Positions 24,181-35,100 of a stretch of DNA of 50,474 nucleotides are shown in pieces. Both the position numbers and the translations under genes were made by a program. How positions within the stretch are numbered: position 1 is the first letter of the stretch; each line of letters starts with the position of its first letter. Below the pieces are notes generated by a model. The model did no database searches. It had not been told where the DNA came from and saw only the letters and a program-made list of their open reading frames with translations. Origin of the DNA: Saccoglossus kowalevskii (taxonomy: Eukaryota > Hemichordata > Enteropneusta > Harrimaniidae); assembly GCF_000003605.2 (NCBI RefSeq), contig NW_003121681.1:1-50474 (forward strand). Reading direction: 5' to 3'.

Positions 24181-25390
24181 TGACGTGTGTATTGGGGTGG
24201 TCTTCTGTTCCATTACGTGTGTATTGAGATGGTCTTCTGTCCAATTACGGGTGTATTGAGGTGGTCTTCTGTTCCATTACGTGTATTGAGGTGGTCTCCT
24301 GTTCCATTACGTGTGTATTGGGATGGTCTTCTGTTCCATTACGTGTGTATTGAGATGGTCTTCTGTCCAATTACGGGTGTATTGAGGTAGTCTTCTGTTC
24401 GATTACGTGTATTGAGGTGGTCTTCTTTCCAATTACGGGTGTATTGAGGTGGTCTTCTGTTCCATTACGTGTATTGAGGTGGTCTTCTGTTCCATTACGT
24501 GTGTATTGAGATGGTCTTCTGTCCCATTACGTGCGTATTGAGGTGGTCTTCTGTTCCATCACGTGTGTATTGAGGTGGTCTTCTGTTCCATCACGTGTGT
24601 ATTGAGGTGGTCTTCTGTTCCATTACGTGTATTGAGGTTGTCTTCTGTCCCATTACGGGTGTATTGAGGTGGTCTTCTGTTCCATTACGTGTATTGAGGT
24701 GGTCTTCTGTTCCATTACGTGTGTATTGAGGTGGTCTTCTGTTCCATTACGTGTGTATTGAGGTGCTCTTCTGTTCCATTACGTGTGTATTGAGATGGTC
24801 TTCTGTCCCATTACGTGCGTATTGAGGTGGTCTTCTGTTCCATTACGTGTATTGAGGTGGTCTTCTGTTCCATTACGTGTGTATTGGGGTGGTCTTCTGT
24901 TCCATTACGTGTATTGAGGTTGTCTTCTGTCCCATTACGGGTGTATTGAGGTGGTTTTCATTTCCATTACGGGTGTATTGAGGTGGTCTTCTGTTCCATT
25001 ACGTGTGTATTGAGGTGGTCTTCTGTTCCATTACGTGTGTATTGAGGTGGTCTTCTGTTCCATTACGTGTGTATTGAGGTGGTCTTCTGTCCCATTACGT
25101 GTGTATTGAGGTGGTCTTCTGTTCCATCACGTGTGTATTGAGGTGTTCTTCTGTTCCATCACGTGTGTATTGAGGTGGTCTTCTGTTCCATCACGTGTGT
25201 ATTGAGGTGGTCTTCTGTTCCATCACGTGTGTATTGAGGTGGTCTTCTGTCCCATTACGTGTATTGAGGTGGTCTTCTGTTCCATTACGTGTGTATTGAG
25301 GTGGTCTTCTGTTCCATTACGTGTATTGAGGTGGTTTTCTGTTCCATTACGTGTGTACTGAGGTGGTCTTCTGTTCCATTACGTGTGTAT
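24181..25390 (+). repeat. Mosaic relative of the 38.8 and 40.7-kb units
   Basis: This starts with a 44-mer. Its left part also matches 1458-1800 at 22,723 bp (TCTTTCCAATT at 1701 and 24424) and about 30240-30420 at 5,881 bp (GAGGTAGTC shared). Its right part matches 41.0-41.6 kb at 16,280 bp. The offset to the 40.7-kb unit changes from 16,564 to 16,280 within the segment, so about 284 bp is extra here, mainly added CATCACG and CATTACGTGCG monomers near 24.5-24.8 kb. Confidence 0.87.
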
Positions 25391-25739
25391 TGAGGTGGTC
25401 TTCTGTCCCATTACAGGTGTATTGAGGTGGTCTTCTGTCCCATTACGTGTATTGAGGTGGTCTTCTGTTCCATTACGTGTGTATTGGGGTGGTCTTCTGT
25501 TCCATTACGTGTGTATTGAGGTGGTCTGCCGTCCCATTACGTGCGTAATGAGGTGGTCTACTGTCCCAATACGTGTGTATTGAGGTGGTCTGCCGTCCCA
25601 TGACGCGTGTATTGATGTTGGTCTTCTGACCCATTATGTGTGTATCGAGGTGGTCTTCTGATCTATTACTTGTGTACTGAGGTGGTCTTCCGACCCATTA
25701 CGTGTGTATTGACGTGGTCTTCTGACCCATTACGTGTGT

Positions 25740-27400
25740 ATTGAGATGGGCGTTCTTTCCCATAACGTGTGTACATGTATTGAGGTGGTCTTCTGTCCCA
25801 TTACGTGTGTATTGAGGTGGTCTTCTGTCCCATTACGTGTGTATTGAGGTGGTCTTCTGTTTCATCACGTGTGTATTGAGGTGGTCTTCTGTTCTATTAC
25901 GTGTGTATTGAGGTGGTCTTCTGTCCCATCACGTGTGTATTGAGGTGGTCTTCTGTCCCATTACGTGTGTATTGAGGTGGTCTTCTGTTTCATTACTTGT
26001 GTACTGAGGTGGTCTTCCGACCCATTACGTGTGTATTGAGGTGGTCGTATGTCCCATCACGTGTGTATTGAGATGGGCGATCTTTCCCATAACGTGTGTA
26101 CATGTATTGAGGTGGTCTTCTGTCCCATTACGTGTGTATTGAGGTGGTCTTCTGTCCCATTACGTGTGTATTGAGGTGGTCTTCTGTTTCATCACGTGTG
26201 TATTGAGGTGGTCTTCTGTTCCATTACGTGTGTATTGAGTTGGTCTTCTGTCCCATCACGTGTGTATTGAGATGGTTCTTTGTTCCATTACGTGTGTATT
26301 GAGGTGGCCTTCTGTCCCATTACGTGTGTATTGAGATGGTCTTCTATTCCATCACGTGTGTATTGAGGTGGTCTTCTGTCCCATTACAGGTGTATTGAGG
26401 TGGTCTTTTGTTCCATCACGTGTGTATTGAGGTGGTCTTCTGTCCCATTACGTGTATTGAGGTGGTCTTCTGTTCCATTACGTGTGTATTGAGGTGGTCT
26501 TCTTTTCCATTACATGTATTGAGGTGGTTTTCTGTTCCATTACTTGTGTATTGAGGTGGTCTTCTGTTCCATTACGTGTGTATTTAAGTGGTCTCCTGTC
26601 CAATTACGGGTGTATTGAGGTGGTCTTCTGTTCGATTACGTGTATTGAGGTGGTTTTCTGTTCCATTACGTGTGTATTGAGGTGGTCTTCTGTTCCATTA
26701 CGTGTGTATTGAGGTGGTCTTCTGTCCCATTACAGGTGTATTGAGGTGGTATTCTGTCCCATTACGTGTATTGAGGTGGTCTTCTGTTCCATTACGTGTG
26801 TATTGGGGTGGTCTTCTGTTCCATTACGTGTGTATTGAGATGTTCTTCTGTCCAATTACGGGTGTATTGAGGTGGTCTTCTGTTCGATTACGTGTATTGA
26901 GGTGGTCTTCTGACCCATTACGGGTGTATTGAGGTGGTCTTCTGTTCCATTACGTGTATTGAGGTAGACTCCTGTTCCATTACGTGTGTATTGGGGTGGT
27001 CTTCTGTTCCATTACGTGTGTATTGGGGTGGTCTTCTCTTCCATTACGTGTGTATTGAGATGGTCTTCTGTCCAATTACGGGTGTATTGAGGTGGTCTTC
27101 TGTTCCATTACGTGTATTGAGGTGGTCTTCTGTCCCATTACGGGTGTATTGAGGTGGTCTTCTGTTCGATTACGTGTATTGAGGTGGTCTTTTGTCCCAT
27201 TACGGGTGTATTGAGGTGGTCTTCTGTTCCATTACGTGTATTGAGGTGGTCTTCTGTTCCATTACGTGTGTATTGAGGTGGTCTTCTGTTCCATTACGTG
27301 TGTATTGAGGTGGTCTTCTGTCCCATTGCGTGTGTATTGAGATGGTCTTCTATTCCATCACGTGTGTATTGCGGTGGTCTTCTGTTCCATTACGTGTGTA
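25740..27400 (+). repeat. Duplicated segment, copy 2 (also partner of 32.5-33.9 kb)
   Basis: The right part (26482-27400) matches 20141-21060. The whole left part matches 32540-33905. The mark GGGCGATCTTTC at 26075 and 32876 is otherwise absent, and the offset there is 6,801 bp. It rises to 6,931 bp by 26482 because the 33-kb copy has extra monomers near 33.23-33.31 kb. GAGGTAGACTCC is shared by 26.96 and 33.89 kb. Confidence 0.92.
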
Positions 27401-28382
27401 TTGAGGTGGTCTTCTGTCCCATTACGTGTGTATTGAGGTGGTCTTCTGAACAATTACGTGTGTATTGAGGTGGTCTACTGTCTCATTACGTGTGTATTGA
27501 GGTGGTCTACTGTCCCATTATGTGTGTATTTAAGTGGTCTTCTGTTTCATTACGTGTGTATTGAGGTGGTCTTCTGTTCCATTACGTGTGTAAATGAGGT
27601 GGTCTTCTGTCCCCATTACGGGTGTATTGAGGTGGTCTTCTGTTCGATTACGTGTATTGAGGTGGTCTTCTGTCCATTACGTGTGTATTGAGGTGGTCTT
27701 CTGTTCCATTACGTGTATTGAGATGGTCTTCTGTTCCATTACGTGTGTATTGAGGTGGTCTTCTGTTCCATTACGTGTGTATTGAGGTGGTCTTCTGTCC
27801 AATTACGGGTGTATTGAGGTGGTCTTCTGTTCGATTACGTGTATTGAGGTGGTTTTCTGTTCCAATACGTGTGTATTGAGGTGGTTCTCTGTTCCATTAC
27901 GTGTGTATTGAGGTGGTCTTCTGTCCCATTACAGGTGTATTGAGGTGGTCTTCTGTTCCATTACGTGTATTGAGGTGGTCTTCTGTTCCATTACGTGTGT
28001 ATTGACGTGTGTATTGGGGTGGTCTTCTGTTCCATTACGTGTGTATTGAGATGGTCTTCTGTCCAATTACGGGTGTATTGAGGTGGTCTTCTGTTCCATT
28101 ACGTGTATTGAGGTGGTCTCCTGTTCCATTACGTGTGTATTGGGATGGTCTTCTGTTCCATTACGTGTGTATTGAGATGGTCTTCTGTCCAATTACGGGT
28201 GTATTGAGGTGGTCTTCTGTTCGATTACGTGTATTGAGGTGGTCTTCTGTCCAATTACGGGTGTATTGAGGTGGACTTCTGTTCCATTACGTGTATTGAG
28301 GTGGTCTTCTGTTCCATTACGTGTGTATTGGGGTGGTCTTCTGTTCCATTACGTGTGTATTGAGGTGGTCTTCTGTCCCATT

Positions 28383-29250
28383 ACAGGTGTATTGAGGTGG
28401 TCGTCTGTCCCATTACGTGTATTGAGGTGGTCTTCTGTTCCATTACGTGTGTATTGGGGTGGTCTTCTGTTCCATTACGTGTGTATTGAGATGGTCTTCT
28501 GTCCAATTACGGGTGTATTGAGGTGGTCTTCTGTTCGATTACGTGTATTGAGGTGGTCTTCTGTCCCATTACGGGTGTATTGAGGTGGTCTTCTGTTCCA
28601 TTACGTGTATTGAGGTGGACTCCTGTTCCATTACGTGTGTATTGGGGTGGTCTTCTGTTCCATTACGTGTGTATTGGGGTGATCTTCTCTTCCATTACGT
28701 GTGTATTGAGATGGTCTTCTGTCCAATTACGGGTGTATTGAGGTGGTCTTCTGTTCGATTACGTGTATTGAGGTGGTCTTCTGTCCCATTACGGGTGTAT
28801 TGAGGTGGTCTTCTGTTCCATTACGTGCATTGAGGTGATCTTCTGTTCCATTACGTGTGTATTGAGGTGGTCTTCTGTTCCATTACGTGTGTATTGAGGT
28901 GGTCTTCTGTCCCATTGCGTGTGTATTGAGATGGTCTTCTATTCCATCACGTGTGTATTGCGGTGGTCTTCTGTTCCATTACGTATGTATTGAGGTGGTC
29001 TTCTGTCCCATTACGTGTGTATTGAGGTGGTCTTCTGTACAATTACGTGTGTATTGAGGTGGTCGACTGTCCCATTACGTGTGTATTGAGGTGGTCTACT
29101 GTCCCATTATGTGTGTATTTAAGTGGTCTTCTGTTTCATTACGTGTGTATTGAGGTGGTCTTCTGTTCCATCACGTGTATTGAGGTGGTCTTACGTTCCA
29201 TTACGTGTGTATTGAGGTGGTCTTCTGTCGCATTACGGGTGTATTGAGGT
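28383..29250 (+). repeat. ~0.87-kb segmental duplication, copy 2
   Basis: This is the partner of 18463-19330 (module B at 29038, exactly 9,920 bp from 19118). Private changes include GGGGTGATC, TTACGTGCATTG and GGTCGACTG. Confidence 0.92.
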
Positions 29251-30724
29251 GGTCTTCTGTTCCATTACGTGTGTATTGAGGTGGTCTTCTGTTCCATTAT
29301 GTGTGTATTGAGGTGGTCTTCTGTCCCATTGCGTGTGTATTGAGATGGTCTTCTATTCCATCACGTGTGTATTGCGGTGATCTTCTGTTCCATTACGTGT
29401 GTATTGATGTGGTCTTCTGTCGCATTACGGGTGTATTGAGGTGGTGTTCTGTTCCATTACGTGTGTATTGAGGTGGTCTTCTGTTCCATTATGTGTGTAT
29501 TGAGGTGGTCTTCTGTCCCATTGCGTGTGTATTGAGATGGTCTTCTATTCCATCACGTGTGTATTGCGGTGATCTTCTGTTCCATTACGTGTGTATTGAG
29601 GTGGTCTTCTGTCCCATTACGTGTGTATTGAGGTGGTCTTCTGTACAATTACGTGTGTATTGAGGTGGTCTACTGTCCCATTACGTGTGTATTGAGGTGG
29701 TCTACTGTCCCATTATGTGTGTATTTAAGTGGTCTTCTGTTCCATTACGTGTGTATTGAGATGGTTTTCTATTCCATCACGTGTGTATTGAGATGGTCTT
29801 CTGTTTCATTACGTGTATATTGAGGTGGTCTTCTGTCCCATTACGTGTGTAATGAGGTGGTCTTCTGTTCCATCACGTGTGTATTGAGGTGGTCTTCTGT
29901 TCCATCACGTGTGTATTGAGGTGGTCTTCTGTCCCATTACGTGTATTGAGGTGGTCTTCTGTTCCATTACGTGTGTATTGAGATTGTCTTCTGTTCCATT
30001 ACGTGTATTGAAGTGGTTTTCTGTTCCATTACGTGTGTATTGAGGTGGTCTTCTGTTCCATTACGTGTGTATTTAGGTGGTCTCCTGTCCAATTACGGGT
30101 GTATTGTGGTGGTCTTCTGTTCGATTACGTGTATTGAGGTGGTTTTCTGTTCCATTACGTGTGTATTGAGGTGGTCTTCTGTCCTTTTTACGTGCGTATT
30201 GAGGTGGTCTTCTGTTCCATTACGTGTGTATTGAGATGGTCTTCTGTCCAATTACGGGTGTATTGAGGTAGTCTTCTGTTCGATTACGTGTATTGAGGTG
30301 GTCTTCTTTCCAATTACGGGTGTATTGAGGTGGTCTTCTGTTCCATTACGTGTATTGAGGTGGTCTTCTGTTCCATTACGTGTGTATTGAGATGGTCTTC
30401 TGTCCCATTACGGGTGTATTGAGGCGGTCTTCTGTTCCATTACGTATATTGAGGTGGTCTTCTGTTCCATTACGTGTGTATTGGGGTGGTCTTCTGTTCC
30501 ATTACGTGTATTGAGGTTGTCTTCTGTCCCATTACGGGTGTATTGAGGTGGTCTTCTGTTCCATTACGTGTATTGAGGTGGTCTTCTGTTCCATTACGTG
30601 TGTATTGAGGTGGTCTTCTGTTCCATTACGTGTGTATTGAGGTGGTCTTCTGTTCCATTACGTGTGTATTGAGGTGGTCTTCTGTCCCATTACGTGCGTA
30701 TTGAGGTGGTCTTCTGTTCCATCA

Positions 30725-30990
30725 CGTGTGTATTGAGGTGGTCTTTCTGTTCCATCACGTGTGTTTTGAGGTGGTCTTCTGTTCCATCACGTGTGTATTT
30801 GAGGTGGTCTTCTGTTCCATCACGTGTGTATTGAGGTGGTCTTCTGTCCCATTACGTGTATTGAGGTGGTCTTTCTGTTTCCATTACGTGTGTATTGGAG
30901 GTGGTCTTCTGTTCCATTACGTGTATTGAGGTGGGTTTTCTGTTCCATTACGTGTGTATTGAGGTGGTCTTCTGTTCCATTACGTGTGTA
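30725..30990 (+). other. Patch of clustered single-base length changes
   Basis: GGTCTTTCTG, GTATTTGAGG, CTTTCTGTTTCC, GTATTGGAGG, GTGGGTTTTCTG and GTATTAGG are close together. GTATTAGG is also present in the 42.6-kb relative, so that one is probably real. The others are private to this copy. Confidence 0.65.
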
Positions 30991-30999
30991 TTAGGTGGT

Positions 31000-31790
31000 C
31001 TCCTGTCCAATTACGGGTGTATTGAGGTGGTCTTCTGTTTGATTACGTGTATTGAGGTGGTTTTCTGTTCCATTACGTGTGTATTGAGGTGGTCTTCTGT
31101 TCCATTACGTGTGTATTGAGGTGGTCTTCTGTCCCATTACAGGTGTATTGAGGTGGTCTTCTGTCCCATTACGTGTATTGAGGTGGTCTTCTGTTCCATT
31201 ACGTGTGTATTGGGGTGGTCTTCTGTTCCATTACGTGTGTGTTGAGATGCTCTTCTGTCCAATTACGGGTGTATTGAGGTGGTGTTCTGTTCGATTACGT
31301 GTATTGAGGTGGTCTTCTGTCCCATTACGGGTGTATTGAGGTGGTCTTCTGTTCCATTACGTGTATTGAGGTGGACTCCTGTTCCATTACGTGTGTATTG
31401 GGATGGTCTTCTGTTCCATTACGTGTGTATTGGGGTGGTCTTCTCTTCCATTACGTGTGTATTGAGATGGTCTTCTGTCCAATTACGGGTGTATTGAGGT
31501 GGTCTTCTGTTCCATTACGTGTATTGAGGTGGTCTCCTGTCCCATTACGGGTGTATTGAGGTGGTCTTCTGTTCGATTACGTGTATTGAGGTGGTCTTTT
31601 GTCCCATTACGGGTGTATTGAGGTGGTCTTCTGTTCCATTACGTGTGTATTGAGGTGGTCTTCTGTCCCATTGCGTGTGTATTGAGATGGTCTTCTATTC
31701 CATCACGTGTGTATTGCGGTGGTCTTCTGTTCCATTACGTGTGCATTGAGGTGGTCTTCTGTCCCATTACGTGTGTATTGAGGTGGTCTT
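31000..31790 (+). repeat. ~0.75-kb segmental duplication, copy 1
   Basis: This is collinear with 42610-43375 at 11,611 bp. Shared private marks are GTATTAGGTGGTCTCC, GTTTGATTACG, GTGTGTTGAGATG, GGTGTTCTG and, at the right end, GTGCATTG (31741/43352). Confidence 0.92.
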
Positions 31791-32370
31791 CTGTCCCATT
31801 ACGGGTGTATTGAGGTGGTCTTCTGTTCCATTACGTGTATTGAGGTGGTCTTCTGTTCCATTACGTGTGTATTGAGGTGGTCTTCTGTTCCATTACGTGT
31901 GTATTGAGGTGGTCTTCTGTCCCATTGCGTGTGTATTGAGATGGTCTTCTATTCCATCACGTGTGTATTGCGGTGGTCTTCTGTTCCATTACGTGTGTAT
32001 TGAGGTGGTCTTCTGTCCCATTACGTGTGTATTGAGGTGGTCTTCTGTACAATTACGTGTGTATTGAGGTGGTCTACTGTCTCATTACGTGTGTTTTGAG
32101 GTGGTCTACTGTCCCATTATGTGTGTATTTAAGTGGTCTTCTGTTTCATTACGTGTGTATTGAGGTGGTCTTCTGTTCCATTACGTGTGTATTGAGGTGG
32201 TCTTCTGTCCCATTACGGGTGTATTGAGGTGGTCTTCTGTTCCATTACGTGTATTGAGGTGGTCCTTTGTTCCATTACGTTTGTATTGAGGTGGTCTTCT
32301 GTCCCATTACGTGTGTATTGAGGTGGTCTTCTGTCCCATTACGTGTGTATTGGGGTGGTCTTCTGTTTCA

Positions 32371-32577
32371 TTACTTGTGTACTGAGGTGGACTTCCGACC
32401 CATTACGTGTGTATTGAGGTGGTCTTCTGACCCATTACGTGTGTATTGAGGTGGTCTTCTGACCCAATACTTGTGTACTGAGGTGGTCGTTTGACCCATT
32501 ACGTGTGTATTGAGGTGGTCGTCTGTCCCATCACGTGTGTATTGAGATGGGCGTTCTTTCCCATAACGTGTGTACAT
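32371..32577 (+). repeat. Module D exemplar, ending in the 38-bp monomer
   Basis: The order is: a CATTACTTGTGTACTG monomer, TTCCGACCC, one or two TTCTGACCC monomers, CCAATACTTGTGTACTG, TCGTTTGACCC, TCGTCTGTCCCATCACG, GAGATGGGCGTTC, then CCATAACGTGTG followed by TACATGTATTG. The last unit is 38 bp because of an extra ACATGT. Full or near-full copies end at about 690, 3819, 4496, 5899, 8162, 12939, 15333, 22271, 32577, 41994, 45347 and 48170. Internally deleted copies end at 25776, 26103 and 32904. Copies near 34.1-34.3, 46.0-46.1 and 47.1-47.3 kb lack the ACATGT. Left-hand parts only occur at 19950-20085 and 23060-23190. A lone 38-bp type end is at 47779. The copies near 4.3, 8.0 and 41.9 kb share an internal deletion giving CGTGTTTAGG. 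Confidence 0.92.
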
Positions 32578-33930
32578 GTATTGAGGTGGTCTTCTGTCCC
32601 ATTACGTGTGTATTGAGGTGGTCTTCTGTCCCATTACGTGTGTATTGAGGTGGTCTTCTGTTTCATCACGTGTGTATTGAGGTGGTCTTCTGTTCTATTA
32701 CGTGTGTATTGAGGTGGTCTTCTGTCCCATCACGTGTGTATTGAGGTGGTCTTCTGTCCCATTACGTGTGTATTGAGGTGGTCTTCTGTTTCATTACTTG
32801 TGTACTGAGGTGGTCTTCCGACCCATTACGTGTGTATTGAGGTGGTCGTATGTCCCATCACGTGTGTATTGAGATGGGCGATCTTTCCCATAACGTGTGT
32901 ACATGTATTGAGGTGGTCTTCTGTCCCATTACGTGTGTATTGAGGTGGTCTTCTGTCCCATTACGTGTGTATTGAGGTGGTCTTCTGTTTCATCACGTGT
33001 GTATTGAGGTGGTCTTCTGTTCCATTACGTGTGTATTGAGTTGGTCTTCTGTCCCATCACGTGTGTATTGAGATGGTTCTTTGTTCCATTACGTGTGTAT
33101 TGAGGTGGCCTTTCTGTCCCATTACGTGTGTATTGAGATGGTCTTTCTATTCCATCACGTGTGTATTGAGATGGTCTTCTGTTTCATTACGTGTATATTG
33201 AGTTGGTCTTCTGTCCCCATTACGTGTGTAATGAGTTGGTCTTCTGTTCCATCACGTGTGTATTGAAGTGGTCTTCTGTCCATCACGCGTGTATTGAGTT
33301 GGTCTTCTGTTCCATCACGTGTGTATTGAGGTGGTCTTCTGTTCCATCACGTGTGTATTGAGGTGGTCTTCTGTCCCATTACGTGTATTGAGGTGGTCTT
33401 CTGTTCCATTACGTGTGTATTGAGGTGGTCTTCTTTTCCATTACGTGTATTGAGGTGGTTTTCTGTTCCATTACGTATGTATTGAGGTGGTCTTCTGTTC
33501 CATTACGTGTGTATTTAGGTGGTCTCCTGTCCAATTACGGGTGTATTGAGGTGGTCTTCTGTTCGATTACGTGTATTGAGGTGGTTTTCTGTTCCATTAC
33601 GTGTGTATTGAGGTGGTCTTCTGTTCCATTACGTGTGTATTGAGGTGGTCTTCTGTCCCATTACAGGTGTATTGAGGTGGTATTCTGTCCCATTACGTGT
33701 ATTGAGGTGGTCTTCTGTTCCATTACGTGTGTATTGGGGTGGTCTTCTGTTCCATTACGTGTGTATTGAGATGTTCTTCTGTCCAATTACGGGTGTATTG
33801 AGGTGGTCTTCTGTTCGATTACGTGTATTGAGGTGGTCTTCTGACCCATTACGGGTGTATTGAGGTGGTCTTCTGTTCCATTACGTGTATTGAGGTAGAC
33901 TCCTGTTCCATTACGTGTGTATTGAGGTGG
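32540..33930 (+). repeat. Duplicated segment, copy 3
   Basis: This is the partner of 25740-26970. It carries two module D ends 327 bp apart (32577 and 32904), the same spacing as at 25776 and 26103. The stretch 33100-33300 has many length changes, with TCTTTCTG, TCTTTCTATTCC, CCCCATT and CTGTCCATCACG. Confidence 0.9.
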
Positions 33931-34376
33931 TCTTCTGTTCCATCACGTGTGTATTGAGGTGGTCTGCCGTCCCATTACGTGCGTAATGAGGTGGTCTACT
34001 GTCCCAATACGTGTGTATTGAGGTGGTCTGCCGTCCCATGACGCGTGTATTGATGTTGGTCTTCTGACCCATTATGTGTGTATCGAGGTGGTCTTCTGAT
34101 CCATTACTTGTGTACTGAGGTGGTCTTCCGACCCATTACGTGTGTATTGAGGTGGTCTTCTGACCCATTACGTGTGTATTGAGGTGGTCTTCTGACCCAA
34201 TATTTGTGTACTGAGGTGGTCGTTTGACCCATAACGTGTGTATTGAGGTGGTCGTCTGTCCTATCACGTGTGTATTGAGATGGGCGTTCTTTCCCATAAC
34301 GTGTGTATTGAGGTGGTCTTCTGACCCATTACTTGTGTACTGAGGTGGTCTTCCGACCCATTACGTGTGTATTGAG
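33930..34376 (+). repeat. Module C + modified D segment, copy 1 of 3
   Basis: This is a module C of the GACGCGTG type directly followed by a module D with CAATATTTGTG, CCATAACGTGTGTATTG (no ACATGT) and TCCTATCACG. It is collinear with 46900-47340 (offset 12,968) and in part with 45995-46270 (offset 11,808, including the shared GAGTTGG). Confidence 0.92.
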
Positions 34377-34799
34377 TTGGTCTTCTGTCCCATTACGTGT
34401 GTATTGAGGTGGTCTTCTGTCCCATTACGTGTGTATTGAGGTGGTCTTTTGTTCCATCACGTGTGTATTGAGGTGGTCTTCTGTTACATTACGTGTGTAT
34501 TGAGGTGGTCTTCCGTCCCATCACGTGTGTATTGAGATGGTTCTTTGTTCCATTACGTGTGCATTGAGGTGGCCTTCTGTCCCATTACGTGTGTATTGAG
34601 ATTGTCTTCTATTCCATCACGTGTGTATTGAGGTGGTCTTCTGTTCCATTACGTGTGTATTGAGGTGGTCTTCTGTCCCATTACGTGTGTATTGAGGTGG
34701 TCTTCTGTTCCATCACGTGTGTATTGAGGTGGTCTTCTGTTTCATCACGTGTGTATTGAGGTGGTCTTCTGTTCCATTACGTGTGTATTGAGGTGGTCT

Positions 34800-35100
34800 T
34801 CTGTCCCATCACGTGTGTATTGAGATGGTTCTTTGTTCCATTACGTGTGTATTGAGGTGGCCTTCTGTCCCATTACGTGTGTATTGAGATGGTCTTCTAT
34901 TCCATCACGTGTGTATTGAGATGGTCTTCTGTTTCATTACGTGTATATTGAGGTGGTCTTCTGTCCCATTACCTGTGTAATGAGGAGGTCTTCTGTTCCA
35001 TCACGTGTGTATTGAGGTGGTCTTCTGTTCCATCACGTGTGTTTTGAGGTGGTCTTCTGTTCCATCACGTGTGTATTGAGGTGGTCTTCTGTTCCATCAC
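34800..35100 (+). repeat. Short duplicated segment with GAGGAGG and GTTTTG marks
   Basis: CGTGTATATTG, GTGTAATGAGGAGG and GTGTTTTGAGG occur here and again at about 42140-42440 with an offset of 7,338 bp (34982/42320 and 35041/42379). The copies then diverge: this one enters the 35.1-kb segment, the other enters the 42.6-kb segment. Confidence 0.88.

Noticed and set aside
28209-28583. 124-codon open frame on the + strand, and many others of 60-97 codons such as 1464-1724, 17408-17701 and 40751-41011
   Set aside because: The reading is only the satellite monomer passed through three frames (RWSSVPLRV, VVFCSITCIE and GGLLFHYVC type strings). Because 32 is not a multiple of 3, a TGA in TATTGAGG ends each frame regularly, and 30-bp monomers merely delay it. 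Most have no ATG start (they begin at GTG or TTG), and there is no domain, signal or codon bias. Near-identical strings recur wherever the repeat phase recurs.
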